In this document: one piece after another, positions 58,306 through 64,000 of the stretch
How positions within the stretch are numbered: position 1 is the first letter of the stretch
Layout of the letters: every line of letters starts with the position of its first letter
Assembly (NCBI RefSeq): GCF_004117855.1
Contig: NZ_QWBW01000016.1
Location: 52,059 to 116,058 of the forward strand
DNA: 64,000 nt
Source: Modicisalibacter coralii
GTDB taxonomy: Bacteria > Pseudomonadota > Gammaproteobacteria > Pseudomonadales > Halomonadaceae
Direction of reading: 5' to 3'
Made by a program: the position numbers and the translations under genes
The notes under the pieces: generated by a model
The model's input: only the letters and a program-made list of their open reading frames with translations
The model's database searches: none
Told to the model about the DNA's origin: nothing

Positions 58306-59379
58306 ATGCCACTGGTTACACGAAACGTTTTCATTGATACAGAATTTTTTGTAAAGGCCAATTTGGATTTCCATTCAAGGACGATTAAGTCTTTTGAGGA
58401 TCTGTGCAGTGATAACGAGCTAAATCACATGATGAGCACAATTGTCGTTAGCGAGGTCAAGAGAAAAATTAGTGATCATATCAAGGATGTATTGAAAGGA
58501 ATCAATAATTTTAGGCGCAAAGCCGCTGTGCTGAAAGGGTATGACGAAGAAAGTATTAAGAGTCTATTCGTAGAGATCAATGAGGTCGATTTAGAGGAGA
58601 AAGCATTAGCAGCGTTTGATGATTTCATTGACGCATCGAGCGCCTCAGTTATTGATATGAGCAAAGTCAATGGTGACGAAATTATCAATATGTTTTTTAA
58701 CCAGCAAACTCCATTCAGCGCAAAAAAACCGAATGAATTTCGTGATGCATTTTCGCTTCTCGCTATTCGCTCTGCATTAAGGGGGCAGGAAAAGGTTTAT
58801 GTTGTTTCTGCCGATCCAGATCACAAGGCATTTTGCGAAAAGAATGAGAGTTTTGTTAGCGTCGATACGCTGAGTGAGCTTCTAGATATTTACAACAAGC
58901 ATAATAATCAAAGGTCACAATTTGTAGAAGAGTTCTTGCTCCACAAGAAGGAAGATATTAAGAAGACAATCAAAGAGCAATTAGAGCAAGCGGAAGCTTA
59001 TAATTTTTCTACATGGGAGGATGCGGAGCTTGATTCTTTTGAAGTGATTGAAGTCGAAGATTTTGAGCCTCAAATAATCCATCTGGACGACGAAAGTTGC
59101 CAGATCATATTCGACGTCAGTGTGAAGCTTCATGCGGATGTGAGTGGGCCGGACTATGTAAATGGCTTCTATGACAAAGAAGAGGGTGTCATCCATACAT
59201 TTGATACTACTTCGCGTCAGGAGGAAGAAGAGAAAAGTTTTTCAGTGGAGTTGGATCTTTCTTTTGAGGCTGATGTTGAAGAATTCATCAATGACGAATT
59301 CGAATTGCACATTCAAGGCATCGGCGGAGGGATCGAGTTTTCAGTTGAAGAGATTCCTTGGGAAGATCCACGGATGTGA
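58306..59379 (+). CDS. PIN-like nuclease domain protein of unknown function (DUF4935-like)
   Basis: A 357-residue protein coded in AT-rich DNA unlike its neighbours. The N-terminal half resembles a PIN nuclease (DUF4935-like): VFIDTEFF with Asp11, STIVVSEVKRKI with Glu50, NEFRDAFSLLAI with Asp147 and VVSADPDHKAF with Asp170, spaced as the four acidic metal ligands of PIN folds. A coiled helical link (about 200-245) leads to an acidic beta-rich C-terminal domain (about 250-357) that I do not recognise. Proteins with such domains are common in mobile-element cargo and some act in toxin or phage-defence roles. There is no antitoxin-like partner next to it. ATG at 58306 with GGAG upstream. Confidence 0.65.
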   Translation: MPLVTRNVFIDTEFFVKANLDFHSRTIKSFEDLCSDNELNHMMSTIVVSEVKRKISDHIKDVLKGINNFRRKAAVLKGYDEESIKSLFVEINEVDLEEKALAAFDDFIDASSASVIDMSKVNGDEIINMFFNQQTPFSAKKPNEFRDAFSLLAIRSALRGQEKVYVVSADPDHKAFCEKNESFVSVDTLSELLDIYNKHNNQRSQFVEEFLLHKKEDIKKTIKEQLEQAEAYNFSTWEDAELDSFEVIEVEDFEPQIIHLDDESCQIIFDVSVKLHADVSGPDYVNGFYDKEEGVIHTFDTTSRQEEEEKSFSVELDLSFEADVEEFINDEFELHIQGIGGGIEFSVEEIPWEDPRM

Positions 59380-59384
59380 GAATT

Positions 59385-59438
59385 GGCGGTCTCAATGAGC
59401 AAGTGCGTCAGATGTTGCACTTGCTCATTGAGACTGCC
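59385..59438 (+). terminator. Very long hairpin behind the PIN gene
   Basis: GGCGGTCTCAATGAGCAAGT plus GC at 59385-59406 pairs with its complement at 59417-59438 with one mismatch in 22 bp, over a ten-base loop. It begins five bases after the stop codon. It is longer than most terminators and not followed by a T-run, so it may instead protect the mRNA end or be a protein-binding site. Confidence 0.5.
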
Positions 59439-59558
59439 CTTATTCAGTAATGTATTCTGTATCGTATTTCGTATTGTAAAGAATATGAAATGAGTAGCAA
59501 AAGGCTCAAGGGTACTCCACTTGCGAGCCAAGCCACGAGATGATTAAGGGAGATAGAG

Positions 59559-59593
59559 TAATAAGAATAATAATCATATTATTATTCTTATTA
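59559..59593. repeat. Perfect 16-bp AT-rich inverted repeat
   Basis: TAATAAGAATAATAAT (59559-59574) and ATTATTATTCTTATTA (59578-59593) form a perfect stem with a three-base loop. AT-only palindromes like this occur at replication origins or regulatory regions of mobile elements. Confidence 0.55.
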
Positions 59594-59833
59594 TGCAGGC
59601 TTTCGGAAGCCTGGAATCCGGCTCTGTGAGATTTGCTTCGGATTGTGTTTTTTTGTTAATCACTTGATTGGTATATTTTTTATCAAGCCTGTTTGCATCC
59701 TGGTTGATCAAAGTGATATATCTTAAAAATCAAAGTGTAGCATATTGACTGATAATTGTAGCTTGCTGATTTGAGCTGTTTTTTGAATTGGTTAGTATTG
59801 CTTTCATCAATGTATGATTGATGAGGGCTAGCT

Positions 59834-60067
59834 ATGACTGTAGATGATTACCTTGTTGGCCGGTTTGGCCTTCTGATGAGCATATCTGACCTGGCGGACC
59901 TGCTTGATCGCTCTCCAGATGGCGTGCGTGTATCCCTATATAGTGATACTGAGGTTTCAAGAAAGCTAAAGCCCACGATGGTGAAGGTAGGGCGTCGTGT
60001 CTATTTCCGGACGCTCCAAGTAAAAGACGCTCTGGATTTGGAGCCTTCTGAATATGGCGCGTGTTAG
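59834..60067 (+). CDS. Small helix-turn-helix-like DNA-binding protein
   Basis: A 77-residue protein with the segment SISDLADLLDRSPDGVRVSL (about 16-35), which reads as a helix-turn-helix, then VKVGRRVYFRTLQVKDAL, which resembles the wing/strand of excisionase- and PrtN-like small regulators. It could be an excisionase, a replication accessory factor or a regulator. It overlaps the following gene by 14 bases, so they are one transcript. Upstream GAGGG gives a modest ribosome binding site. Confidence 0.6.
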   Translation: MTVDDYLVGRFGLLMSISDLADLLDRSPDGVRVSLYSDTEVSRKLKPTMVKVGRRVYFRTLQVKDALDLEPSEYGAC

Positions 60068-60629
60068 TCCCTCGGTAGTACAGAATATCCTGGGTAGGGT
60101 AGTTGCTTATCATGCCGCATTCACGCTCCTTCCCGGCGTTTCAGTTCCTGGTGCAGTCTTCCTTAGCCAAGCATTTTACTGGACACGTAACACCAAGGCG
60201 GAGGAAAGAGGCGGGTGGTTTTATAAAAATCAGCGTGGCAGAGATAGTTGGGAGTCAGAAACAGGACTTTCTCCAAAGCAGCAGGCTAATGCTAGGAAAG
60301 CGCTAGTGGAAATTGGTGTATTGGAAGAGGAAAGGAGAGGTGTACCTGCAAAAATGTGGTATCGGGTGAACTGCGAGCGCTTGCTTGAGCTTCTGGCGGA
60401 GCGATTCGACGACGAGCCTTCTGGAAGTGATTGTAATTCCCAGTTTTTCCCTTTGGTCGATTCTACTATCCCTTCTGGCAAATCTGGTGATCAGTATGGT
60501 CAAACCTTGATTCGACCAAAGGGCAAATCTATTACAGAGAATACAACACAGAGTACATCAAGAAATAAAAGCGAGGCGGCCAAGGCCAAGAGCCATCCTA
60601 GGCCCGAATCAAAATTAACGCGGGCATAG
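60054..60629 (+). CDS. Replication-type winged-helix protein of the mobile element
   Basis: A 191-residue protein starting MARVSPSVVQNILGRVVAYH. The middle part GGWFYKNQRGRDSWESETGL, then SPKQQANARKALVEIGVLEE and ERRGVPAKMWYRVNCERLLE, is a winged-helix pattern seen in phage and plasmid replication proteins (N-terminal domain of RepA/O-like). The tail is S/T/K-rich and disordered. Its neighbours (AT-rich hairpins upstream) make a role in element replication plausible, not proven. Confidence 0.55.
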   Translation: MARVSPSVVQNILGRVVAYHAAFTLLPGVSVPGAVFLSQAFYWTRNTKAEERGGWFYKNQRGRDSWESETGLSPKQQANARKALVEIGVLEEERRGVPAKMWYRVNCERLLELLAERFDDEPSGSDCNSQFFPLVDSTIPSGKSGDQYGQTLIRPKGKSITENTTQSTSRNKSEAAKAKSHPRPESKLTRA

Positions 60630-60767
60630 ATGGCTGAGTTATTGGGCCAGCAAAGAGCAGACCTCATAGCCAGAAACTACGGCAGCAACAAAGTTGGAGT
60701 TCCTGCAGTAGAAGAAATGCGCAGAACCCTTCGCACATGGAATCCAAGCGGCGCGGAACGGGGGTGA
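60630..60767 (+). CDS. Possible 45-residue small protein
   Basis: An ATG directly abuts the preceding stop (TAGATG) and opens a 45-codon frame: MAELLGQQRADLIARNYGSN and on to NPSGAERG. The sequence is hydrophilic with amphipathic helices. Translational coupling with the replication-type gene is the only support; I do not recognise a family. Confidence 0.35.
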   Translation: MAELLGQQRADLIARNYGSNKVGVPAVEEMRRTLRTWNPSGAERG

Positions 60768-60813
60768 TGGCCCCGACCGCGCCTAACCACGACTGCCTGC
60801 ATAGGAGGCATAC

Positions 60814-61137
60814 ATGGCTAACAGACAGGGAATCACACCCGTCTTCACCGACAGTGGCCTGTCACGGCTGTACCGATCACACGCTGTCGAACAGCACGCC
60901 ATCCAGAGTGAGATTCAAACTCTGGTGATCATCGCCGGTTACGCTTGCGACTTCCTCACCGAAGGGTTGGAAGCCCTTCCCGAAGACTTCTTCACCTGTA
61001 TCGAGGAGATGAAAGAGGTGATGGAGTCCATCGACCTGAAAAGTCTAGATTTTGAAAAACGGTCGCTCGCGCTCCAGAGAACAAAGCGGCGACTGGAGGC
61101 CAAGGCGACCCGCCAGAATCGTCAAAAGGAGGTTTGA
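60814..61137 (+). CDS. Hypothetical protein ahead of virB5
   Basis: A 107-residue, mostly helical, acidic-then-basic protein beginning MANRQGITPVFTDSGLSRLY. It contains LVIIAGYACDFLTEGLEALP and a charged C-terminal helix ending RQNRQKEV. No family recognised. A strong ribosome binding site (AGGAGGC) precedes the ATG, and the stop is two bases from virB5, so it belongs to the transfer operon. Composition returns to GC-rich from here on. Confidence 0.65.
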   Translation: MANRQGITPVFTDSGLSRLYRSHAVEQHAIQSEIQTLVIIAGYACDFLTEGLEALPEDFFTCIEEMKEVMESIDLKSLDFEKRSLALQRTKRRLEAKATRQNRQKEV

Positions 61138-61139
61138 TT

Positions 61140-61790
61140 ATGAGCATCACAATTTCGTGCGCACGAAAAATCGCTGGTGTCGCTCTCGCGGCCACCGTCG
61201 GTCTTTCGCAGCCAGCCATGGCGGGCGGGATTCCCGTGATCGACGTGTCGAGCCTGACTCAGCAGATTTTGCAGGTCCAGCACATGCTTAACCAAATCGA
61301 GCAACTGAAAAGCCAGCTCGAAACGGCCAACAAGGAGCTGGACAGCATGAGCGGGGTTCGCGGCCTGGGCAACGTCATCGACTCGGCCTATGACACCGCC
61401 GTGAACGTCGATCCTAACCAGGTGCTGAGTGACGCCGGCATCAGAGGTGCGAACGAACATGGCCTGACCGGCGACGTGGCGGACCTGTACGACAGCGGCA
61501 ACCAGAACACGGCGACCTGGCTTGGCCAGTCCCAAAAGTCCCTGGAGCAAGCGCAGGAGCGTTTCAGCGAGCTGACGGGCTTGGTGGCTGAGGTCAACAA
61601 CAGCCCGGACCAGAAAGACATTCTGGACCTTCAGGCCCGTATCGGCGCCGAACAAGTCATGCTGCAAAATGAGATGGCCAAACTGTCCATGTTCCGTTCG
61701 CAGGCCGAGGCCAACCAGGCGCTTCACGCTCAGCGGGTTCAGCAGATGCGTGTCGCTTCATCAGGAGAACCTTTCGAGCTTGATTGGTAA
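61140..61790 (+). CDS. virB5: P-type conjugation protein VirB5 (TraC/pilus-tip-type)
   Basis: A 216-residue periplasmic protein of the VirB5/TraC family, a minor pilus component at the tip of the type IV secretion pilus. Signal peptide with cleavage after AMA (about residue 28), then the helical QILQVQHMLNQIEQLKSQLE segment and SGVRGLGNVIDSAYD, typical of the family. The first codons encode MSITISCARKIAG and include a 16-base perfect palindrome (61153-61168) also present in eexN. The C-terminal SSGEPFELDW shares SSGE-FELD with the EexN C-terminus. ATG at 61140 preferred to TTG at 61134; AAGGAGG upstream. Confidence 0.88.
   Translation: MSITISCARKIAGVALAATVGLSQPAMAGGIPVIDVSSLTQQILQVQHMLNQIEQLKSQLETANKELDSMSGVRGLGNVIDSAYDTAVNVDPNQVLSDAGIRGANEHGLTGDVADLYDSGNQNTATWLGQSQKSLEQAQERFSELTGLVAEVNNSPDQKDILDLQARIGAEQVMLQNEMAKLSMFRSQAEANQALHAQRVQQMRVASSGEPFELDW
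61153..61168. promoter_or_regulatory. Perfect 16-bp palindrome inside the virB5 5' end
   Basis: TTTCGTGCGCACGAAA is an exact palindrome at codons 5-10 of virB5. An identical copy occurs at the corresponding place in eexN (61816-61831). Possible operator of a KorA/ArdK-like transfer repressor or a shared coding motif (ISCAR). Confidence 0.5.
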
Positions 61791-61799
61791 GGAGGCTTT

Positions 61800-62093
61800 A
61801 TGAGTACCAGGAAAATTTCGTGCGCACGAAATATCGCCGTTGTGGTTCTGGTCAGCGTTGCGCAGTCCGGGTGCTTTGATGACACCCCGGATACTGGCCC
61901 GGTGCAGACCGTGGACTGGTACAAAACGCATGACGACGAGCGCAAGGTGACACTGGAGACGTGTGGCAACAACCCTGGCGAACTCCAGGAGGCGCCGAAT
62001 TGCATTAATGCACTCCAGGCGGAGCGGGCACTGTCTAGCGGTGAGTCCTTCGAGCTCGACCTGTCTAGCCTCAAAAGCGAGGAGGACTCATGA
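61800..62093 (+). CDS. eexN: EexN-family entry-exclusion lipoprotein
   Basis: A 97-residue lipoprotein of the EexN family that blocks redundant conjugation into cells already carrying the element. The lipobox is VAQSGC (Cys about 25). The mature part has the family core VDWYKTHDDERKVTLETCGN and NPGELQEAPNCINALQAERA. As in virB5, the start MSTRKISCARNIA contains the palindrome, and the C-terminus ends SSGESFELDLSSLK. Strong AAGGAGG before the ATG; overlaps virB6 (ATGA). Confidence 0.85.
   Translation: MSTRKISCARNIAVVVLVSVAQSGCFDDTPDTGPVQTVDWYKTHDDERKVTLETCGNNPGELQEAPNCINALQAERALSSGESFELDLSSLKSEEDS
61816..61831. promoter_or_regulatory. Perfect 16-bp palindrome inside the eexN 5' end
   Basis: Second exact copy of TTTCGTGCGCACGAAA, 663 bases from the first. 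The flanks are also alike (AA before, then A/T and ATCGC after), so about 24 bases are shared. Confidence 0.5.
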
Positions 62094-63085
62094 ACCTGTT
62101 TGAAGGCATGTTCTCCGTGGTTGATCAGGCACTGGACCAGTACATCGTCAACACGGCTACTGACCTCATCGCTTACATCACTCCAATGTTTACCAGCATG
62201 TTGATCGTCTGGATTGCCATCTGGGGCTATTTAATGATGTTTGGCAAAGTCAGTGAGCCCTTGCAGGAGGGTGTTTTTCGCATCCTTCGCATCGGCTTCA
62301 TCATGACAATGGGACTGACGGTCGGTACCTATATGGGCGTCGTGGTGGACGTGCTAGCTCACGGCCCGGAAAAGGTAGCAGTAGTCATCACGGGGTCCAA
62401 TGGAGGTGCCGCGGCCATTTTGGACAGCCTGTTTTCCCGCGTTCTCGCCGTAGCTGATCAGGCCTGGGATAAAGCGGGAGTCATGAGTGGTGATTTCGGC
62501 ATGTATTTAGTGGCAATTCTGATCATGGTGTTTGGTGGTGGTGTTGCCATCGTAGTGGCTTTTCTCCTGCTGGCCAGCAAGGTGGCAACGACAGTGCTGT
62601 TGGTGATTGGTCCGCTCTTTATCATCGGCCTGCTGTTTAACAGCACCCAACGCTTTTTCGAGAGCTGGCTGGGCATGGTGATTAATTTCGGCATGCTGCT
62701 GGTTTTGGGTTCCGCCATTGGACGCATGGTCATCGATGTCAGCGAAGCGTTCATGAACATCGTGGAATCCTCGGCAGGCAGCATGGCCAGTATGACCACA
62801 AGCGCCTATCTGATTGCTTTTTTTGCTCTTGGCATCTTCGTGCTTAAGCAGGTGCCGGCCATTGCTTCTGCATTGGGCGGTGGTGTGGCATTGGCAACTC
62901 AGGGCGCTCTGGGCTCTGCTATGTCCGCGATGCGTCCCTCAGCCATCCGCCGTCAGTATCGCGGCGTTCAACGTGATGCACGCTTAGCAGGCAGTGCGGC
63001 AACCTCTCCTTACCGTGGCGCAAAGTCTGCCTATCGTGCCTACCAGAAGCGTTTCGGTGCTGGCAACACGATGACAGGAGGATAA
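62090..63085 (+). CDS. virB6: Type IV secretion inner-membrane protein VirB6
   Basis: A 331-residue polytopic inner-membrane channel component of the VirB6/TrbL family. It has about six to seven hydrophobic segments (for example MFTSMLIVWIAIWGYLMMFG, ILIMVFGGGVAIVVAFLLLA, SAYLIAFFALGIFVLKQVPA) and the central GPLFIIGLLFNSTQRFFESW loop typical of VirB6. The C-terminal tail is basic and cytoplasmic. The order virB5-eexN-virB6 matches conjugative plasmids of the P-type group. Confidence 0.88.
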   Translation: MNLFEGMFSVVDQALDQYIVNTATDLIAYITPMFTSMLIVWIAIWGYLMMFGKVSEPLQEGVFRILRIGFIMTMGLTVGTYMGVVVDVLAHGPEKVAVVITGSNGGAAAILDSLFSRVLAVADQAWDKAGVMSGDFGMYLVAILIMVFGGGVAIVVAFLLLASKVATTVLLVIGPLFIIGLLFNSTQRFFESWLGMVINFGMLLVLGSAIGRMVIDVSEAFMNIVESSAGSMASMTTSAYLIAFFALGIFVLKQVPAIASALGGGVALATQGALGSAMSAMRPSAIRRQYRGVQRDARLAGSAATSPYRGAKSAYRAYQKRFGAGNTMTGG

Positions 63086-63088
63086 GTC

Positions 63089-63382
63089 ATGAATACCAAT
63101 ATCAAGTGGTTAGATACCTGGCGCGTCCGCGTGGCGCGGGTAAAGCGTGGGGTGGGGCTGGTCATCTCGGGTCTGTTACTGGTGGTGGGTATCCTGTTGT
63201 CTGTGGCGTTGCTCCCTGAACTGCCTGGTTTGGTCAGCGTCGCTCTTACTGGCGATGGCGAGGCTGCTCGTACCCTGTTTGTCTGCGTGGCCGGTATTGC
63301 CGTGTGTGTTCTCCAGTGGCTATGGCGCGCAACGATATATCCCGAGCTTCGGCGTGATCCATCTCAGAAGGAGACCTTATGA
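63089..63382 (+). CDS. Small two-helix membrane protein in the transfer operon
   Basis: A 97-residue protein with a basic N-terminus (DTWRVRVARVKRG) and two predicted membrane helices (about 22-47 and 63-82). No family recognised. It lies three bases after virB6 and overlaps the next gene by four bases, so it is part of the transfer operon, perhaps a local accessory protein. Confidence 0.6.
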   Translation: MNTNIKWLDTWRVRVARVKRGVGLVISGLLLVVGILLSVALLPELPGLVSVALTGDGEAARTLFVCVAGIAVCVLQWLWRATIYPELRRDPSQKETL

Positions 63383-63573
63383 GCTACCGGCGCTTGACAC
63401 CCGAAGAGATCGAAGACCTGCGAGCTGAGATGCGTGCCTCTGGGCAGTGGATGAAAGCTGAGCTGGCCAAGCGTCGCCGGGAGCATGGAGAGACGGAAGC
63501 GGTTGAGACAAGTGCCTCCCCTATTACTAATGGCGAAGCCTCCCGATCAGCCCCTGGCGACGAGCAGGTTTGA
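63379..63573 (+). CDS. Small hydrophilic protein in the transfer operon
   Basis: A 64-residue charged protein (MSYRRLTPEEIEDLRAEMRA) with a helical first half and a disordered S/T/G-rich second half. Its 3' end contains one copy of a 20-base direct repeat. No family recognised. Overlaps the preceding gene by four bases. The IS5-family element begins 130 bases after its stop, so downstream transfer genes are cut off. Confidence 0.5.
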   Translation: MSYRRLTPEEIEDLRAEMRASGQWMKAELAKRRREHGETEAVETSASPITNGEASRSAPGDEQV

Positions 63574-63607
63574 GACAGGTCCATGCGTATTACTAATGGC
63601 GAAGCCT
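63522..63607 (+). repeat. 20-base direct repeat
   Basis: TATTACTAATGGCGAAGCCT occurs at 63522-63541 (inside the last small gene) and at 63588-63607, 66 bases apart. The second copy is flanked by ATGCGT and ACGCAT, which could form a hairpin. Confidence 0.7.
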
Positions 63608-63658
63608 AACGCATATCCCTGTGGTTGCTAGCCTCGCCCGAGGAGCCACCATTTTTCT

Positions 63659-63686
63659 TACGTACGTACGTACGTACGTACGTACG
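63659..63686. repeat. Tetranucleotide (TACG)7 microsatellite
   Basis: Seven perfect TACG units, self-complementary throughout, lie 16 bases before the IS5-family element. Confidence 0.85.
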
Positions 63687-63702
63687 AAAGGAAAGTCTGG
63701 GT

Positions 63703-64000
63703 TTAGAGCGCCTTTCAAAACCTGCCTTGAAGCTTGTTCAGACAGACCAAGGAACAGCCCAACAGCGTAAAGGCATAATGGATATCGACTCGCCGCTCAT
63801 AGCGCGTGGTAAGTCGCCTCATCCGGCTCAGCCACGCAAAGGTTCGTTCGACAACCCAGCGATGGCAGCCGAGTCGCTGACTATCCTCGACACCTCGACG
63901 AGCAATACGGGGCTGAATGCCCCGTCGCTGACAGGCTCGGCGGCAACGGCGATGATCGTACGCCTTGTCCGCATGGAGTTTGCCGGGACGCCGGCGAGGC
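63703..64000 (-). mobile_element. IS5-family insertion sequence, partial
   Basis: The terminal inverted repeat GAGCGCCTTTCAAAACC begins at 63706, preceded by TTA (63703-63705), a likely TNA-type target triplet. The transposase gene occupies the rest to the window edge. The IR is very close to the MITE termini at 36662, 47599 and 57783. Confidence 0.8.
63715..64000 (-). CDS. IS5-family DDE transposase, C-terminal part
   Basis: The last 94 residues of a DDE transposase, open to the window edge and ending NKLQGRF. KLHADKAYDHRRCRRACQRR carries the second catalytic Asp region and CHRWVVERTFAWLSRMRRLT the Glu of the IS5 YREK-type signature, followed by TTRYERRVDIHYAF. The stop overlaps the inverted repeat. 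The N-terminal portion lies right of the window, so completeness cannot be judged. Confidence 0.88.
   Translation of the reverse strand, partial: PRRRPGKLHADKAYDHRRCRRACQRRGIQPRIARRGVEDSQRLGCHRWVVERTFAWLSRMRRLTTRYERRVDIHYAFTLLGCSLVCLNKLQGRF

Larger units (their letters stand above)
59380..59833. other. AT-rich intergenic region with two long hairpins
   Basis: No gene fits this 454-base stretch. It contains a 22-bp hairpin at 59385-59438 right behind the PIN gene and a 16-bp AT-only hairpin at 59559-59593, followed by about 200 bases of AT-rich sequence before a small DNA-binding gene and a replication-type gene. It could hold a replication origin, transfer origin, or the promoter of the next operon. 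Confidence 0.5.

Noticed and set aside
59834..60067. Naming the small gene as pyocin activator PrtN
   Set aside because: The helix-turn-helix and wing segments are similar in style, but there is no pyocin or phage tail cluster nearby, so only a general DNA-binding call is supported.
63659..63686. Possible CRISPR array
   Set aside because: It is an uninterrupted tetranucleotide run with no spacers. No cas genes or regularly spaced repeats occur in the window.

Overview
The window is GC-rich, densely coded DNA from a gammaproteobacterium. The gene orders argS-ftsN-hslV-hslU, ubiE-ubiJ-ubiB-(hisE)-tatABC and glyA-soxBDAG-purU, together with the types of transporter present, fit the Halomonadaceae (Halomonas and relatives). 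That placement is inferred from gene content; no rRNA gene is present to confirm it.

Region 1 (1-24 kb) is core chromosome. It holds the start of a cyo-type quinol oxidase operon (cyoB partial, cyoA), ppk1, hemB, elbB, a run of minus-strand genes for ubiquinone biosynthesis, Tat export, HslVU protease, an FtsN-like SPOR protein and arginyl-tRNA synthetase, then priA and rpmE. A likely heat-shock promoter precedes hslVU. A GMC flavoprotein with a very short Tat-signal partner and an AEC permease close the region.

Region 2 (22.9-32.1 kb) is a one-carbon module: a GbdR-like AraC regulator, glyA, the four sarcosine oxidase subunits soxBDAG, and purU. Sarcosine is oxidised to glycine and a C1 unit on tetrahydrofolate; GlyA joins C1 and glycine to serine, and PurU releases tetrahydrofolate from formyl-THF. 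Region 3 (32.1-39.4 kb) has a TRAP transporter (dctPQM), a LysR regulator and a VOC protein, facing away from pxpABC (5-oxoprolinase). Region 4 (39.4-56.5 kb) is dominated by iron uptake: a PvdE/SyrD-like exporter, two TonB-dependent receptors, fhuCDB, a PchR-like regulator, an EntD-type phosphopantetheinyl transferase, and several Fur-box-like sites. In its middle is a 1023-residue secreted RTX protein with three CBM2-like modules and a beta-helix.

Region 5 (56.6-64 kb) is a mobile island next to a tRNA-Ile2(CAU) gene. It has a tyrosine integrase carrying an in-frame 180-bp MITE, AT-rich cargo with a PIN-domain protein, small replication/DNA-binding genes, and a fragment of a conjugative type IV secretion operon (virB5, eexN, virB6). 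It ends in an IS5-family insertion sequence at the window edge. The three MITE copies in the window have ends resembling those of this IS, so it or a relative may have mobilised them. Two identical 16-bp perfect palindromes sit at the same place inside the 5' ends of virB5 and eexN, which is the least explained signal in the window. No CRISPR array or rRNA gene was seen.
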